A program made the translations under genes and the position numbers. From contig NZ_QJJQ01000023.1 in the NCBI RefSeq assembly GCF_003201975.1, forward strand, positions 1 through 64,000: a stretch of DNA of 64,000 bases. The letters run 5' to 3'. The notes under the pieces are model-generated. The model did no database searches. It saw only the letters and a program-made list of their open reading frames with translations, and was not told the DNA's origin. Origin of the DNA: Pseudogracilibacillus auburnensis (lineage in GTDB: Bacteria; Bacillota; Bacilli; Bacillales; Amphibacillaceae). Below are positions 19,719 to 29,136 of this stretch, in pieces (positions within the stretch are counted from its first letter, which is position 1; each line of letters starts with the position of its first letter).

Positions 19719-19853
19719 ATGTCTGTTCTTATTAAAAATTCGAATAAAATTAGTTACGTTATCAAATGTTTGTCTTCTTATACAGATACATTTATCTGTA
19801 TATCCCCTGAAAATATTGTATCTTCAATTCATTTGCTTCACATTGATCAATAG
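19719..19853 (+). CDS. 44-residue ORF, possible transposase N-terminal remnant
   Basis: ATG 19719 follows AAAGGA at eight bases, an excellent spacing. The frame runs 44 codons to TAG at 19851, giving a protein that begins MSVLIKNSNKISYVIKCL. I do not recognise it. Its leader hairpin and the surrounding repeat debris suggest the 5' end of a decayed insertion sequence, but a small real gene is possible. It ends nine bases from the convergent stop of the MBL gene. Confidence 0.3.
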   Translation: MSVLIKNSNKISYVIKCLSSYTDTFICISPENIVSSIHLLHIDQ

Positions 19854-19861
19854 CAGTTGTT

Positions 19862-20710
19862 CTATCTGACAAAGATTTTCATTAAATCCTCAGCAACGAC
19901 GGATTCTCCATCAAAAACAGCATTGGCTTCTTGCCAAACCTCTTCAGGAATAACATTAGGCAAGAAGTGGGTCATCACTAATTTTTTCACCCCAGCTTTT
20001 TGTGCGATTTCTCCTGCTTGCTGTGGAGAGCAATGTTCTTTTTGTAAATTATCCCATATCTTTTGTAATTCTGGATCTTTGGTTTCTCGATAAATTCCTG
20101 TTTTTGCAAGACACGCATCTTGTACAAGAATATCCGCATTTTGGGCTAGTTTAACAATATTTTGGGTTGGTGCAGTATCACCAGAAATGACGACGACTTT
20201 ATCTTCTATTTCAAAACGATAGCCGAATGTTCGAACATTGTGAACCATTTCTTCAGCTGTCACCTTTGCTGGAATAACATCAGGTACTACTCCTGGTTTG
20301 TCAAGCTCAATAATGTTTACATCCAATACACCATTCCCGGGTCTTCCAAGGGAGGTACGATAAGAAATATCGTCATCGTACATATTTAATAACGTCTCAT
20401 GAAAATTCTTTATTCCTTTTGGCCCGATAACGGTCAATTCCCTGCGACCATTTCCCCATCCACCTAAAAGAAATTGTCCATAGCCAAAAAAATGATCCGA
20501 ATGAAGATGTGTCATGAATAAGCAAGTTACATTCTCCGGTTTGATTCCTGCTTTAAGCAATTGAGTTGTAGTCCCTTCCCCACAATCAATCAAAATAGGT
20601 GTGTCTCCAATATGTAGCACTTGACTAGGACCTGATCTTTCCAGATCTGGTCGTGGACTTCCCGTTCCAAGCATCGTAATTGATATCGTATTTTTCATTG
20701 TATTTTTCAT
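19862..20710 (-). CDS. MBL-fold metal-dependent hydrolase, RNase Z/arylsulfatase-like
   Basis: This 282-residue metallo-beta-lactamase fold protein has the metal-binding motif in FMTHLHSDHFFGYG (H-x-H-x-D-H), the later aspartate in VVVISGDTAPT, and terminal histidines in KLVMTHFLPN. It has the order of RNase Z-like and arylsulfatase-like hydrolases. The RNase Z exosite arm is not evident, so a small-molecule or ester hydrolase is more likely than tRNA processing. The first 12 bases of the frame are a tandem copy (MKNT-MKNT), and either methionine could be the start. There is no operon partner. Confidence 0.85.
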   Translation of the reverse strand: MKNTMKNTISITMLGTGSPRPDLERSGPSQVLHIGDTPILIDCGEGTTTQLLKAGIKPENVTCLFMTHLHSDHFFGYGQFLLGGWGNGRRELTVIGPKGIKNFHETLLNMYDDDISYRTSLGRPGNGVLDVNIIELDKPGVVPDVIPAKVTAEEMVHNVRTFGYRFEIEDKVVVISGDTAPTQNIVKLAQNADILVQDACLAKTGIYRETKDPELQKIWDNLQKEHCSPQQAGEIAQKAGVKKLVMTHFLPNVIPEEVWQEANAVFDGESVVAEDLMKIFVR

Positions 20711-20857
20711 CCTTTTGTCAATTGATTAAACTACATTCATTTTTTATTTTACCAATTCCATTAAACGTCACATATCGTTATATGACAACTTATAAAGACT
20801 ATTATCTAAATCAATTTCATCATTCAATAATCACATTTAAATCCAAACAATAAAACT

Positions 20858-21052
20858 TGGTGGAGTTGATTTCCACTCTTGGCGGACGCTTTCCACGAGC
20901 GGCTGACGAGCCTCCTCACTCGAAATTAAAGGAGGGCCAACTAAAACCGGCCTTTGCGGCCAACGTCGGCATACCCCTTGCCGGGGCAGGGTCTCATCTA
21001 GGCCTTTCCTCTCGCAGGAGTCGTCCGCCTGCCGTTCCAATCCCCGAAGTTT
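20858..21052. repeat. Bacillaceae-type GC-rich intergenic repeat
   Basis: The stretch contains GTTGATTTCCACTCTTGGCG, GACGAGCCTCCTC, GGGTCTCATCTAGGC and CTCGCAGGAGTC, elements I recognise from a hairpin-forming repeat common in Bacillaceae intergenic DNA. It is far richer in GC than its surroundings. An inner piece (about 20937-20990, AACTAAAACCGGCC through CGTCGGCATACCCC) recurs in reverse orientation at about 62632-62690. The rest of the 20711-21185 gap is AT-rich with no gene. Confidence 0.65.
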
Positions 21053-21185
21053 ATATTATAAATACGATCAATAATGTAACTTTACATATAAATGTTCGTA
21101 TTTATTTCTGGAATGAGCATTGATGAAATTGACTCATCTAACTACTTAAAAAATACTTTCTTTCAATGATTATATATATTCGTTC

Positions 21186-22637
21186 CTAATCTATTGCTTT
21201 TTCAGTCGCAATATAAGTTGGTGTAGTTGACTCTTCCCTTGGTTTTATTGTTTCAGGATAATCTTTTTTTGCAATGGTAAATCCAGTGAAACCATAGATA
21301 ATATTAATAATTGGAACTAAAAAAGCAAAAAATAGATACGGAATCAATTTAATTGGATCTACGCCAAGAACAGAGGAAACGAATAAAATTGGAACGCCCC
21401 AAGGTACTAAATAAATACCGACAGACCCCACTGTCTCTAAGCAACGAGATAAATTTTTCGTATCAAGACCCCGCTCTTTATATGTTCCTACTAAAGCTCT
21501 CCCTGGTAGTATAATTGCTAAATAAAGTGCTCCACTGGAAAATCCAATTAATAACCCTGAAAAAATAGTAGCCGATATTAGTGCACCAACTGATTTTGCT
21601 TTTTCTATCATCTTATCTAATAGCACGCTGAACAACCCAGCGCCTTCATAAATACCACCTAAAGCAGTTGCAAAAACGACTAATAAAATAATCCCTGACA
21701 TGGAAACGATTCCACCTTGTGTCAAAAGAGTATCAAGAAGTTCAATGTTCGTGTCTGCGACATACCCATTTGTCATTGTCTGAACGACTAATGCAACTGA
21801 ACTACCTTGAAATATAATGGAAGCAATCCCACCAAGCAACGCTAATGTAGTTAACACAGGGATAACAGGAAACTTTTTTACAATTAAGATTAATGTAATA
21901 ATTGGCAATAAAAATAAAACAGGAGTAATAGTAAATACGTTAGCAAGATTAGCAGTTATTTCCTCGAGTTGTGCTAAGTTAACTGTATTACTAGCATATT
22001 TATTACCGATAAACCAGAAGATGATAACGGATATAAAGTAAGCTGGTAATGTATCCCACAACATATGTTTAATATGACTATATACATCTGTATCCACAAT
22101 TGCGGGAGCAGTAATCGTCGTATCACATAATGGTGACAACTTATCCCCCATTAGTCCACCAGTCACTACAGCAGCTGCTACAATCTCTGCAGGAAACCCC
22201 ATTCCCTGCCCAATGACCATAAAAGCAATCCCAACTGTTCCTGCCGTAATAAAACCGTTCCCTAACACTAGTGTCAAAATGCCGGCAATAATCGCAACCA
22301 TTGGTAAAAAGAAAGAAGGATTAATAATATTTAGACCATAAAATATTAATGTCGGAATTGTTCCACTCAATATCCACGTTCCAACTAAAGCACCTATTAT
22401 CATTAAAATAAATACGACAGACAGTACCATCCTAACACCATTTATCATATACCCTTCCACTTTTGTCCAAGGGTGTCCTAAACGAATTGCAATAATAGCT
22501 GCTGTTACGATACTTAGCATTAATGGAACAAGCATGCTAGTATCCCATACTAATATGGATAGGAGAGCACCAACAACTAAAACAATCAATGGCAATATTC
22601 CATCTATTATTGTTGGATTTTTTACTTTTGACATCAT
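21186..22637 (-). CDS. nhaC: Na+/H+ antiporter, NhaC family
   Basis: This is a secondary transporter of about 483 residues with 11-12 hydrophobic segments and NhaC family blocks: GTVGIAFMVIGQGMGFP, GLMGDKLSPLCDTT and a late GFSSGALYLAIILPGRAL. It exchanges protons for sodium or, in some relatives, for organic substrates such as malate/lactate. It lies 171 bp downstream of the aminotransferase on the same strand and may join the catabolic unit as substrate or ion exchanger. GAGGAG touches the first possible ATG (22643), so the ATG at 22637 or 22634 is the better start. Confidence 0.87.
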   Translation of the reverse strand: MMSKVKNPTIIDGILPLIVLVVGALLSILVWDTSMLVPLMLSIVTAAIIAIRLGHPWTKVEGYMINGVRMVLSVVFILMIIGALVGTWILSGTIPTLIFYGLNIINPSFFLPMVAIIAGILTLVLGNGFITAGTVGIAFMVIGQGMGFPAEIVAAAVVTGGLMGDKLSPLCDTTITAPAIVDTDVYSHIKHMLWDTLPAYFISVIIFWFIGNKYASNTVNLAQLEEITANLANVFTITPVLFLLPIITLILIVKKFPVIPVLTTLALLGGIASIIFQGSSVALVVQTMTNGYVADTNIELLDTLLTQGGIVSMSGIILLVVFATALGGIYEGAGLFSVLLDKMIEKAKSVGALISATIFSGLLIGFSSGALYLAIILPGRALVGTYKERGLDTKNLSRCLETVGSVGIYLVPWGVPILFVSSVLGVDPIKLIPYLFFAFLVPIINIIYGFTGFTIAKKDYPETIKPREESTTPTYIATEKAID

Positions 22638-22776
22638 AACCATCTCCTCAGATTTTGCGTAATAATCATCTGCTTTTCTCGATTACATCTTCTTATCTGT
22701 TATATTGAGTGGTTAACATTATAGAAGGTAAGCGATTTCAATGATCGTTATTTTCTTTTCTATATTTTAGAAGTTT

Positions 22777-22803
22777 GAACGTGAACATAACTGTTTCACG
22801 TTC
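22777..22803. other. Hairpin between aminotransferase and nhaC
   Basis: The arms GAACGTGAA and TTCACGTTC enclose an eight- to nine-base loop. No T-run follows on the minus strand, so it is not a standard terminator. It could protect the 3' end of the upstream messenger or be an operator for nhaC. Confidence 0.4.
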
Positions 22804-22814
22804 TAAACCAATGT

Positions 22815-24197
22815 TTATTGAATTCTTTTTTCAAAAGCAGTTAATGCATCTGAAAAAATAGCAAAAGCTTCTTCAATTTCTGCTTTTGTACTTACAAGTG
22901 GAGGTGCGAATACGATTGTGTTTGCACCTTTATACATAACGGGACGGATAATAAGTCCACGATCTTCACATTCCTTACTCAAAATCTGAGCTGCAAATTC
23001 AGCTGGCTGAAACGGTGTATTTGTTTCAGGCTCTTTAAATACATCAAAGGCAGACAGGAGACCAACACAACGATCATTTGTAACATGTGGATGACGCTCT
23101 ATTAAACTAGCAAAGCCATTTTTTACAACAATTTCCATTTCCTTTACATGGGAAACGATATTTTCCTTTTCGAGCACTTCTAGTGTTTTAAGCGCTACCG
23201 CACATGAAGTTGGGTGCCCACTATACGTAAAACCATGAAATAGGATTCCATCTGTTAGTGAAGCTAACTCGTCCCTAAATGATTCTCTCATGATGACTGC
23301 ACCTAACGGAACATATCCACTAGTAATTCCTTTTGCGACCGTCATAAAGTCAGGTACAATTCCTTCATTTTCCACTCCAAACATTTTCCCAGTTCTTCCA
23401 AAACCACAAATAATTTCATCAGCAATTAGAAAGATGCCAAATTCATCACATAATGCACGAACCGCTTGTAAATAACCTTTTGGAGGGACATTCAATCCTC
23501 CAGCTCCTTGAATTGGTTCCATCATCACTGCTGCAATCTTTTCTGGACCTTCTTTTTCAATCATTCCGCGTATAGAACTTGCATAATTAGGATGTGTCGT
23601 ATCCCCTTTTTCACACTCGGTTAAGTAAGGTGTTGCTTGCAGGAATCCGGGTGCAAATGAAGTTCCAAACGTATTAAAATTATCCATACCTGTTGCTCTA
23701 GTTGCCCCTAACGTAACACCATGGTAACCCTTTTGCAGACTAATAATATTCGTCCGCTCTGGCTGGCCTTTTAACTTCCAATATTCTCTAATAATTTTGA
23801 ATGCACTTTCATTTGATTCTGATCCACCTGATGTGAAAAAAGTGACATTTAAATCACCTGGTGTTATTTCAGCAATTTTTTTAGATACGCGAATGGCTGG
23901 CTCATTTGAAAAATTATTAAAAGAGGACGTAAATGGCAACGTTTCCAGCTGATTTCTTGCCGCTTCTGCTAAATCTTTTCGTCCATGACCTAAATTCACA
24001 TTCCATAAAGAAGATAATCCATCAATATACGTTTTCCCGTTGATATCCGTTAAATAGATTCCCTCGCCTTTTGTAAAAATATGTGAAGGTCCATGCTCTT
24101 GATGGGCTCTCACTGATGAAGTCGGATGCATAAAATAGTTTCGGTCCCACTCTCTTAATTGTTCTGTTAACGTATCTTTTACATTGGCAATCGACAT
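22815..24197 (-). CDS. Class III (omega) aminotransferase
   Basis: This 460-residue PLP enzyme of the class III aminotransferase family has FFTSGGSESNESAFK (PLP phosphate loop), KGYHGVTLGATRATG, IADEIICGFGRTGKMF with the PLP-contacting aspartate, and TVAKGITSGYVPLGAV holding the Schiff-base lysine. It is closest in style to taurine/beta-alanine/GABA:pyruvate transaminases. Next to a succinate-semialdehyde-type dehydrogenase it probably converts an omega-amino acid to a semialdehyde. The ATG at 24197 is 17 bp after the dehydrogenase gene. The substrate is inferred, not shown. Confidence 0.88.
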   Translation of the reverse strand: MSIANVKDTLTEQLREWDRNYFMHPTSSVRAHQEHGPSHIFTKGEGIYLTDINGKTYIDGLSSLWNVNLGHGRKDLAEAARNQLETLPFTSSFNNFSNEPAIRVSKKIAEITPGDLNVTFFTSGGSESNESAFKIIREYWKLKGQPERTNIISLQKGYHGVTLGATRATGMDNFNTFGTSFAPGFLQATPYLTECEKGDTTHPNYASSIRGMIEKEGPEKIAAVMMEPIQGAGGLNVPPKGYLQAVRALCDEFGIFLIADEIICGFGRTGKMFGVENEGIVPDFMTVAKGITSGYVPLGAVIMRESFRDELASLTDGILFHGFTYSGHPTSCAVALKTLEVLEKENIVSHVKEMEIVVKNGFASLIERHPHVTNDRCVGLLSAFDVFKEPETNTPFQPAEFAAQILSKECEDRGLIIRPVMYKGANTIVFAPPLVSTKAEIEEAFAIFSDALTAFEKRIQ

Positions 24198-24213
24198 AAG
24201 TCATCCCTCCAAA

Positions 24214-25677
24214 TTAGTTTTTAATGATTGTAGATATAAATTTAGTCTCTAAAAATCCTTCCAAAGTATCTGGTCCACCTTCTCTACCAAATCCACTCTC
24301 CTTCACTCCACCAAATGCTCCTTCTACTTGGGATAAAACAGTGTCATTTATTCCAACCATCCCAAATTCAAGTGCTTCGGATACTCGATGTGAACGTGAT
24401 AAGTCATTCGTAAATATATAAGCGGCAAGACCATAGTCTGTATCATTCGCCTTGTTAATTACTTCTTCTTCTGTTTTAAATGAAAAAATCGGTGCGATTG
24501 GCCCAAATGTTTCTGCATAAGCAATTTCCATCGTCTCATCTACACCTTTTAAGATGGTAGGTGCATAGAAGAAACCATTTTCACAACCGTCAACTTGTAG
24601 CTTTTCTCCACCTAAAACTAATGTTGCTCCTTTTTCCAAAGCATCCTTCACATGACTTTCTGCCTTTTGGACACCTTGCTCATTTATGACAGGACCAATA
24701 TCCGTATCATCTTTGGTACCGTCGCCAACATTCATTGACTGAATCAGTTGCTTACATTTATCTGTAAACTCATCAACAATATTTTCATGTACGTAAATCC
24801 GATTTGGACTAATACATGTTTGACCAGAATTATTTAGTTTACTACGAACAATTTGTTGAATAGTAGCTTCCAAATCACAATCATCAAATACTAAAATAGG
24901 AGCATGTCCGCCTAATTCCATCGAAGCTCTTTTTACTTGCTGAGCCGCTTTTTCATAGAGCATTTTCCCAACCTTGGTAGATCCAGTAAACGTTACTTTC
25001 CGAACACGTTTATCTGACAACCATGTGTCTCCAATGGCGGGTGCATCTCCTATTACTAAGTTCAATACTCCTTTTGGAAAACCTACTTCTTCGACAATTT
25101 CAAAAAACTTAATGGCTGTTAACGGAGTCTCTTCTGCCGGTTTAAGGGCAACTGTACAGCCTGCAGCGAGTGCTGGTGATAGCTTTCTTGTAATCATACT
25201 AAATGGAAAGTTCCAAGGTGTAATGGCGACAACTGGTCCAATCGCTTCTTTTTTTAATTGTAGCCGTTTACTAGGATCCATTGATTCTACCGTTGTACCA
25301 TATATACGTCTTGCTTCTTCCGCGTTCCAACGAATATATTCAGCCCCATTTAGCACTTCCATCCGAGATTGCTTGAGTGGCTTCCCTGCTTCCAACGTCA
25401 TTATTTCAGCTAATTCTTCTTGATAGTCGAGCACCTTTTCATATAGATTCCATAACAAGTTTGCTCTTTCCCTTGCAGGAGTTTTTTTCCAAGCTCCAAA
25501 AGCCTCAGATGCTGCGTCAATCGCAAGTTTTGCTTCTTTAGCTCCTCCTTTTGAAACATGAGCAACACATTCACCTGTAGCAGGATTGATCACATCTATT
25601 GTTGAATTCTCTTCTGCTGTTTGCCAAACACCGTTTATAAAAAACTCCTTTGTTGTTTGTTTTTCTTTCGTAGACAT
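24214..25677 (-). CDS. gabD: NAD(P)-dependent semialdehyde dehydrogenase, GabD-like
   Basis: This aldehyde dehydrogenase of about 487 residues has ITPWNFPFSMITRKLSPALA, the FTGSTKVGK cofactor loop, the catalytic glutamate in MELGGHAP, and the catalytic cysteine in NNSGQTCISPNRIYV. It resembles succinate-semialdehyde dehydrogenases. The start is ATG 25677, seven bases after GAGGAGGAATT; the longer frame to 25707 runs over the ribosome site. It lies between a ROK regulator and an aminotransferase, so it probably oxidises the semialdehyde produced by the latter. Confidence 0.9.
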   Translation of the reverse strand: MSTKEKQTTKEFFINGVWQTAEENSTIDVINPATGECVAHVSKGGAKEAKLAIDAASEAFGAWKKTPARERANLLWNLYEKVLDYQEELAEIMTLEAGKPLKQSRMEVLNGAEYIRWNAEEARRIYGTTVESMDPSKRLQLKKEAIGPVVAITPWNFPFSMITRKLSPALAAGCTVALKPAEETPLTAIKFFEIVEEVGFPKGVLNLVIGDAPAIGDTWLSDKRVRKVTFTGSTKVGKMLYEKAAQQVKRASMELGGHAPILVFDDCDLEATIQQIVRSKLNNSGQTCISPNRIYVHENIVDEFTDKCKQLIQSMNVGDGTKDDTDIGPVINEQGVQKAESHVKDALEKGATLVLGGEKLQVDGCENGFFYAPTILKGVDETMEIAYAETFGPIAPIFSFKTEEEVINKANDTDYGLAAYIFTNDLSRSHRVSEALEFGMVGINDTVLSQVEGAFGGVKESGFGREGGPDTLEGFLETKFISTIIKN

Positions 25678-25690
25678 GTTAAATTCCTCC

Positions 25691-26914
25691 TCATTTATAT
25701 TTATCAAAGAATGATTCGAATACTACACTACCTGAACCAATTGCTGTTGCATCCTCTCCTAATGCACCTTGGCTAAAAGTAACATCTAAGTGTGGAAATA
25801 ATTTACTGTACCTCTCTTTTGCTTTTTCAACAGACACTTTATAAAACAAGTCTAGTTTTCTATAGATAGGTCCACTTAAAATAACTCTGCTTGGTTGAAA
25901 AATAGTGATTAAGTTAGCTAATCCAGCAGCTGAAAAATAAGCAGCGTTCCTAACTACTTCTTTACACAATTGATCTCCCTCTTCTAATCCACGAACAATA
26001 TCAGAAAATGTAAGAGCTGAACATTCTTCTACCCTATTCTGTAATAAAGAGTTAGCTCCTCTTTTTAGCTGGAATTGTACCTCCTTAATTAAAGCAGGGA
26101 TAGTTGAATATGCACACATACAACCATAATTTCCGCAAGTACATTTTCTCCCATGTATGTCTACAACCATATGCCCCTGTCCAAATGCACCCGCCTTGCT
26201 CTCAGACCGTATAATCTCCCCATTTATCATCAGGCCCAGTCTAATGCCTATTCCTTTATTTATATGGATGACAGTTCGATCACTCCTTGCTATGCCAAGT
26301 CGATTTTCAGCCTTTAATGCTGTATTTTCTCCATAATCTAAAATTACTTGACTAGCAAACTCTTCTTTTAGTAATTTTACAATCGGGACATCCGTCCATC
26401 CGGAAGCGGGAAACTGTTGCGGATTTATAATCATCCCTTTTACAGTATCTAGTGGCCCTATCGCACTGACTCCAATGCCAAGAAGGGAATTTACATCAAG
26501 CTTTTGTTTTTTTAACATGGAATAGATAGTAAAGATAATCTTTTGGATGATTACATCTGGCGTGCTCGTTTCGTTCATGACAAAACTTTTTTCTTCAGCA
26601 ATCGTTAAATTCAACTCTAAAAGAAGAACTTTTGTATAAGTACGAGAGATATCGATACCAACTAAATAATTTACTTTAGGTGAAATAGCTAACTTTATCG
26701 CCTTTCTACCTCCTCTTGATTCCGCCTCCCCACTTTCATAAATTAAACCGCTTTCTAGAAGTTCATCTGTTAAGCGAAAGCAAGTACTAAGCCTTAAGCC
26801 AGCTCTTTCGGCAATCTCCGTCCGAGTTAAACCGCTTTCATTCGCTACAATGTAATAAACCGACTTTAAATTATCCCCTTTTTGTGTCGATAATGACAAA
26901 ATCCTCTTCAGCAT
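25691..26914 (-). CDS. ROK-family transcriptional regulator (paralog)
   Basis: This protein has about 407 residues: a winged-helix N-terminus (GLTRTEIAERAGLRLSTCFR) and a ROK domain with the zinc-type motif HGRKCTCGNYGC. The glutamate normally following GC is replaced (GCMCAY). It is a close paralog of the protein at 12745-13962 (shared GIDISRTYTK and GEDAT/GENAT blocks). The ATG at 26914 aligns with the start of that paralog and follows AAGGA; a longer start at 26932 is possible. The 13-bp gap to gabD suggests it is the first gene and local regulator of the gabD-aminotransferase operon. Confidence 0.85.
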   Translation of the reverse strand: MLKRILSLSTQKGDNLKSVYYIVANESGLTRTEIAERAGLRLSTCFRLTDELLESGLIYESGEAESRGGRKAIKLAISPKVNYLVGIDISRTYTKVLLLELNLTIAEEKSFVMNETSTPDVIIQKIIFTIYSMLKKQKLDVNSLLGIGVSAIGPLDTVKGMIINPQQFPASGWTDVPIVKLLKEEFASQVILDYGENTALKAENRLGIARSDRTVIHINKGIGIRLGLMINGEIIRSESKAGAFGQGHMVVDIHGRKCTCGNYGCMCAYSTIPALIKEVQFQLKRGANSLLQNRVEECSALTFSDIVRGLEEGDQLCKEVVRNAAYFSAAGLANLITIFQPSRVILSGPIYRKLDLFYKVSVEKAKERYSKLFPHLDVTFSQGALGEDATAIGSGSVVFESFFDKYK

Positions 26915-27104
26915 ATATTCCTTCTTTTTCATATATCATATTATATATCTTTTATTCATTTTAGTCAAAAGTTTTTAATAATAAGGCTATAACTTTCATT
27001 TTACAATTAAAATTTCTAGTAATTTTAATATCTTCTAATCAATTTGAATAAAAGTTTGTCATTTCCTACTATACTTGCTTTAAATTAAATCGTAACCATT
27101 CCTG

Positions 27105-27133
27105 TTTACAAATCGTAATGATTACGATATACT
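27105..27133 (+). promoter_or_regulatory. znuA promoter with Zur box
   Basis: The -35 TTTACA (27105-27110) and -10 TATACT (27128-27133) are separated by exactly 17 bp. The spacer holds the perfect palindrome TCGTAATGATTACGA, the core of the Bacillus Zur operator (full box about 27110-27130). A weaker half site, AAATCGTAACCATT, lies near 27087. Zinc-loaded Zur should block polymerase here. Confidence 0.92.
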
Positions 27134-27164
27134 TGGTTTATCATTATGAGGGAGGAATGATTTT

Positions 27165-28319
27165 TTGAAAAGAGTGAGTTTTATCGTTTTAATCTTTATT
27201 TTTATTTTAGCGGGTTGTGCATCAGGCTCATCAAATGAAGATGCTGACAATAAAGATGGATCGGATAATAATGATACATCAAATGATTTAGTACTTTATA
27301 CATCCATTTATCCAATGCAGTATGTTGTAGAGCAAATCGCTGGGGAAGATGCGACAGTGAAATCTATTTATCCGCCAGGTGTTGATGCCCATACATATGA
27401 ACCTACTTCTAAAGAAATAACAGATTTAGCAAATGGGGGTGCGTTCTTTTATGTTGGTGCGGGAATGGAAGGATTTGCAGATAGCGCAAAAGAAGCATTA
27501 CAATCCCAAAAAGTAGTTTTCGTTGAGATTGAAGAAAATAATGAGGATCTATTTTTAGAAGGTGAACATGAACATGCTCACGATCATGGAGAGGATGATC
27601 ATGACCATCATGCTCATGAAGAGGATGAACATGACGAGCATGGACATGATGAGGAGGAACACGACCATCATGCTCACGAAGAGGAAGAGCATGACCATCA
27701 TGCTCACGAAGAGGAAGAGCATGACGAACATGGACATGATGAGGAAGACGATCATGACCACCACGGCCATGATGACCATCATCATCACGATCATGGGGAT
27801 GTCGATCCACATATTTGGTTGGATCCATTACGTATGATTGGAATGGGTGAAATTGTTAAGGATGCATTAATTGAACTAAATCCAGAAAATGAAGAGAAAT
27901 ATAATGAAAACTTTGCTATACTAAAAGAGAATATGACTGAACTTGATGAAGAGTTTAAAGAAAAATTGCAAGCGAAAGATAACAAACAAATCATCGTTAC
28001 ACACGCAGCTTATGGGTATTGGGAACATCAGTATGGTATTGAACAAATTCCGATTAGTGGATTATCTTCTAGTGATGAACCTTCCCAAAAAGAATTAGCC
28101 GAAATCGCAAAACTTGCAAAAGAACAAGATTTACAATATGTTATATTTGAACAAAATAGTTCAAACCGAATTGCATCGATTATTCAAGACCATATCGGTG
28201 CAGAAAAACTGGAACTTCATAACTTAGAAGTACTAGTAGATGAAGATATCGAAAATAACGATGATTATCTATCATTAATGAAGAAAAACCTAGAAGTACT
28301 TGATCAAGCTACAAAGTAA
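27165..28319 (+). CDS. znuA: Zinc ABC transporter substrate-binding lipoprotein
   Basis: This 384-residue cluster A-I metal-binding protein has a signal peptide ending in the lipobox LAGC (C18 region). The two lobes carry SIYPMQYVVEQIAGEDATV with the PPGVDAHTYEPTSKEI ligand histidine, DPHIWLDPLRM, and THAAYGYWEHQYG. Between them is a His/Asp/Glu-rich loop of about 80 residues made of repeated HDHHAHEEE/HDEHGHDEE units (27560-27810), typical of zinc scavenging in ZnuA/AdcA but unusually long. The start is TTG 27165 after GAGGGAGG. The Zur box upstream supports zinc rather than manganese. Confidence 0.94.
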   Translation: MKRVSFIVLIFIFILAGCASGSSNEDADNKDGSDNNDTSNDLVLYTSIYPMQYVVEQIAGEDATVKSIYPPGVDAHTYEPTSKEITDLANGGAFFYVGAGMEGFADSAKEALQSQKVVFVEIEENNEDLFLEGEHEHAHDHGEDDHDHHAHEEDEHDEHGHDEEEHDHHAHEEEEHDHHAHEEEEHDEHGHDEEDDHDHHGHDDHHHHDHGDVDPHIWLDPLRMIGMGEIVKDALIELNPENEEKYNENFAILKENMTELDEEFKEKLQAKDNKQIIVTHAAYGYWEHQYGIEQIPISGLSSSDEPSQKELAEIAKLAKEQDLQYVIFEQNSSNRIASIIQDHIGAEKLELHNLEVLVDEDIENNDDYLSLMKKNLEVLDQATK

Positions 28320-28327
28320 TAAAATTT

Positions 28328-28348
28328 GCGCCCTTCCTTCAAGGGCGC
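28328..28348 (+). terminator. Intercistronic hairpin znuA/znuC
   Basis: A perfect 8-bp stem GCGCCCTT / AAGGGCGC with a five-base loop lies between the znuA stop and the znuC ribosome site. There is no true T-run, so it probably lowers expression downstream or stabilises the znuA part of the messenger. Confidence 0.55.
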
Positions 28349-28366
28349 TTACTTGAGGTGAAACAA

Positions 28367-29125
28367 ATGTCTGAATCGGTTATACGTTTGGAAAATATCC
28401 ATTTTACCTATGATGAAAAAATAATTTTATCGAACGTGAACCTTGAAATTAAACGAGGAATGTTTATGGGGCTCGTTGGACCAAACGGTGGTGGAAAAAC
28501 GACATTAATTCAACTAATATTAGGATTATTAAAACCTGATCAAGGCTCGATCTTTCTACTCGATAAACCGATTGATAAATTTAAAGATTGGAACCGGATT
28601 GGCTTTGTTTCCCAAAAAGCAAATACATTTAATAAAGGGTTTCCTGCAACTGTTTATGAAGTCGTATCGATGGGACTAACTGCAAAAGTTGGTTATTTTA
28701 AATTCATGAAACGAAAAGACAAACAAAAAGTATTAACAGCCATTGACCAAGTTGGTATGAGCGAGTATGCTTATCAAAATATTGGGAACTTGTCAGGCGG
28801 ACAACAACAACGAGTATTTATTGCCCGAGCTTTAGTTAGTGATCCTGAATTACTTATTTTAGATGAGCCAACAGTCGGAATTGATTATCAAAATGTGGAA
28901 CGATTTTATGAACTACTTCATGAACTGAATACGAAGCAAAATATTACCCTATTACTTGTAACACATGATACAGGAGCAATGACAAAATATGCAACAAATG
29001 TCGTCTGCCTAAATCAAACATTGCATTTTCACGGAAAGACAGACGAATATTCAGCACTTTCAGCAGAGTATTTATCAGAAATTTACGGACATCCTGTACA
29101 AGTTATTGTTCATGACCATGATTGA
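28367..29125 (+). CDS. znuC: Zinc ABC transporter ATP-binding protein
   Basis: This ABC ATPase of about 252 residues has Walker A GPNGGGKTT, Q-loop SQKANTFNKG, signature LSGGQQQRVFIARAL, Walker B LLILDEPTVGID and H-loop LLVTHD. The ATG at 28367 is chosen over GTG 28358 because GAGGTG forms the ribosome site. The gene overlaps the upstream region of znuB. It powers zinc import with ZnuA and ZnuB. Confidence 0.93.
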   Translation: MSESVIRLENIHFTYDEKIILSNVNLEIKRGMFMGLVGPNGGGKTTLIQLILGLLKPDQGSIFLLDKPIDKFKDWNRIGFVSQKANTFNKGFPATVYEVVSMGLTAKVGYFKFMKRKDKQKVLTAIDQVGMSEYAYQNIGNLSGGQQQRVFIARALVSDPELLILDEPTVGIDYQNVERFYELLHELNTKQNITLLLVTHDTGAMTKYATNVVCLNQTLHFHGKTDEYSALSAEYLSEIYGHPVQVIVHDHD

Positions 29126-29136
29126 TGGAGGTTTTT

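Noticed and set aside
27409-27828. Long His/Met-rich frames on other strands over znuA
   Set aside because: They are shadows of the repetitive histidine-rich loop of ZnuA.
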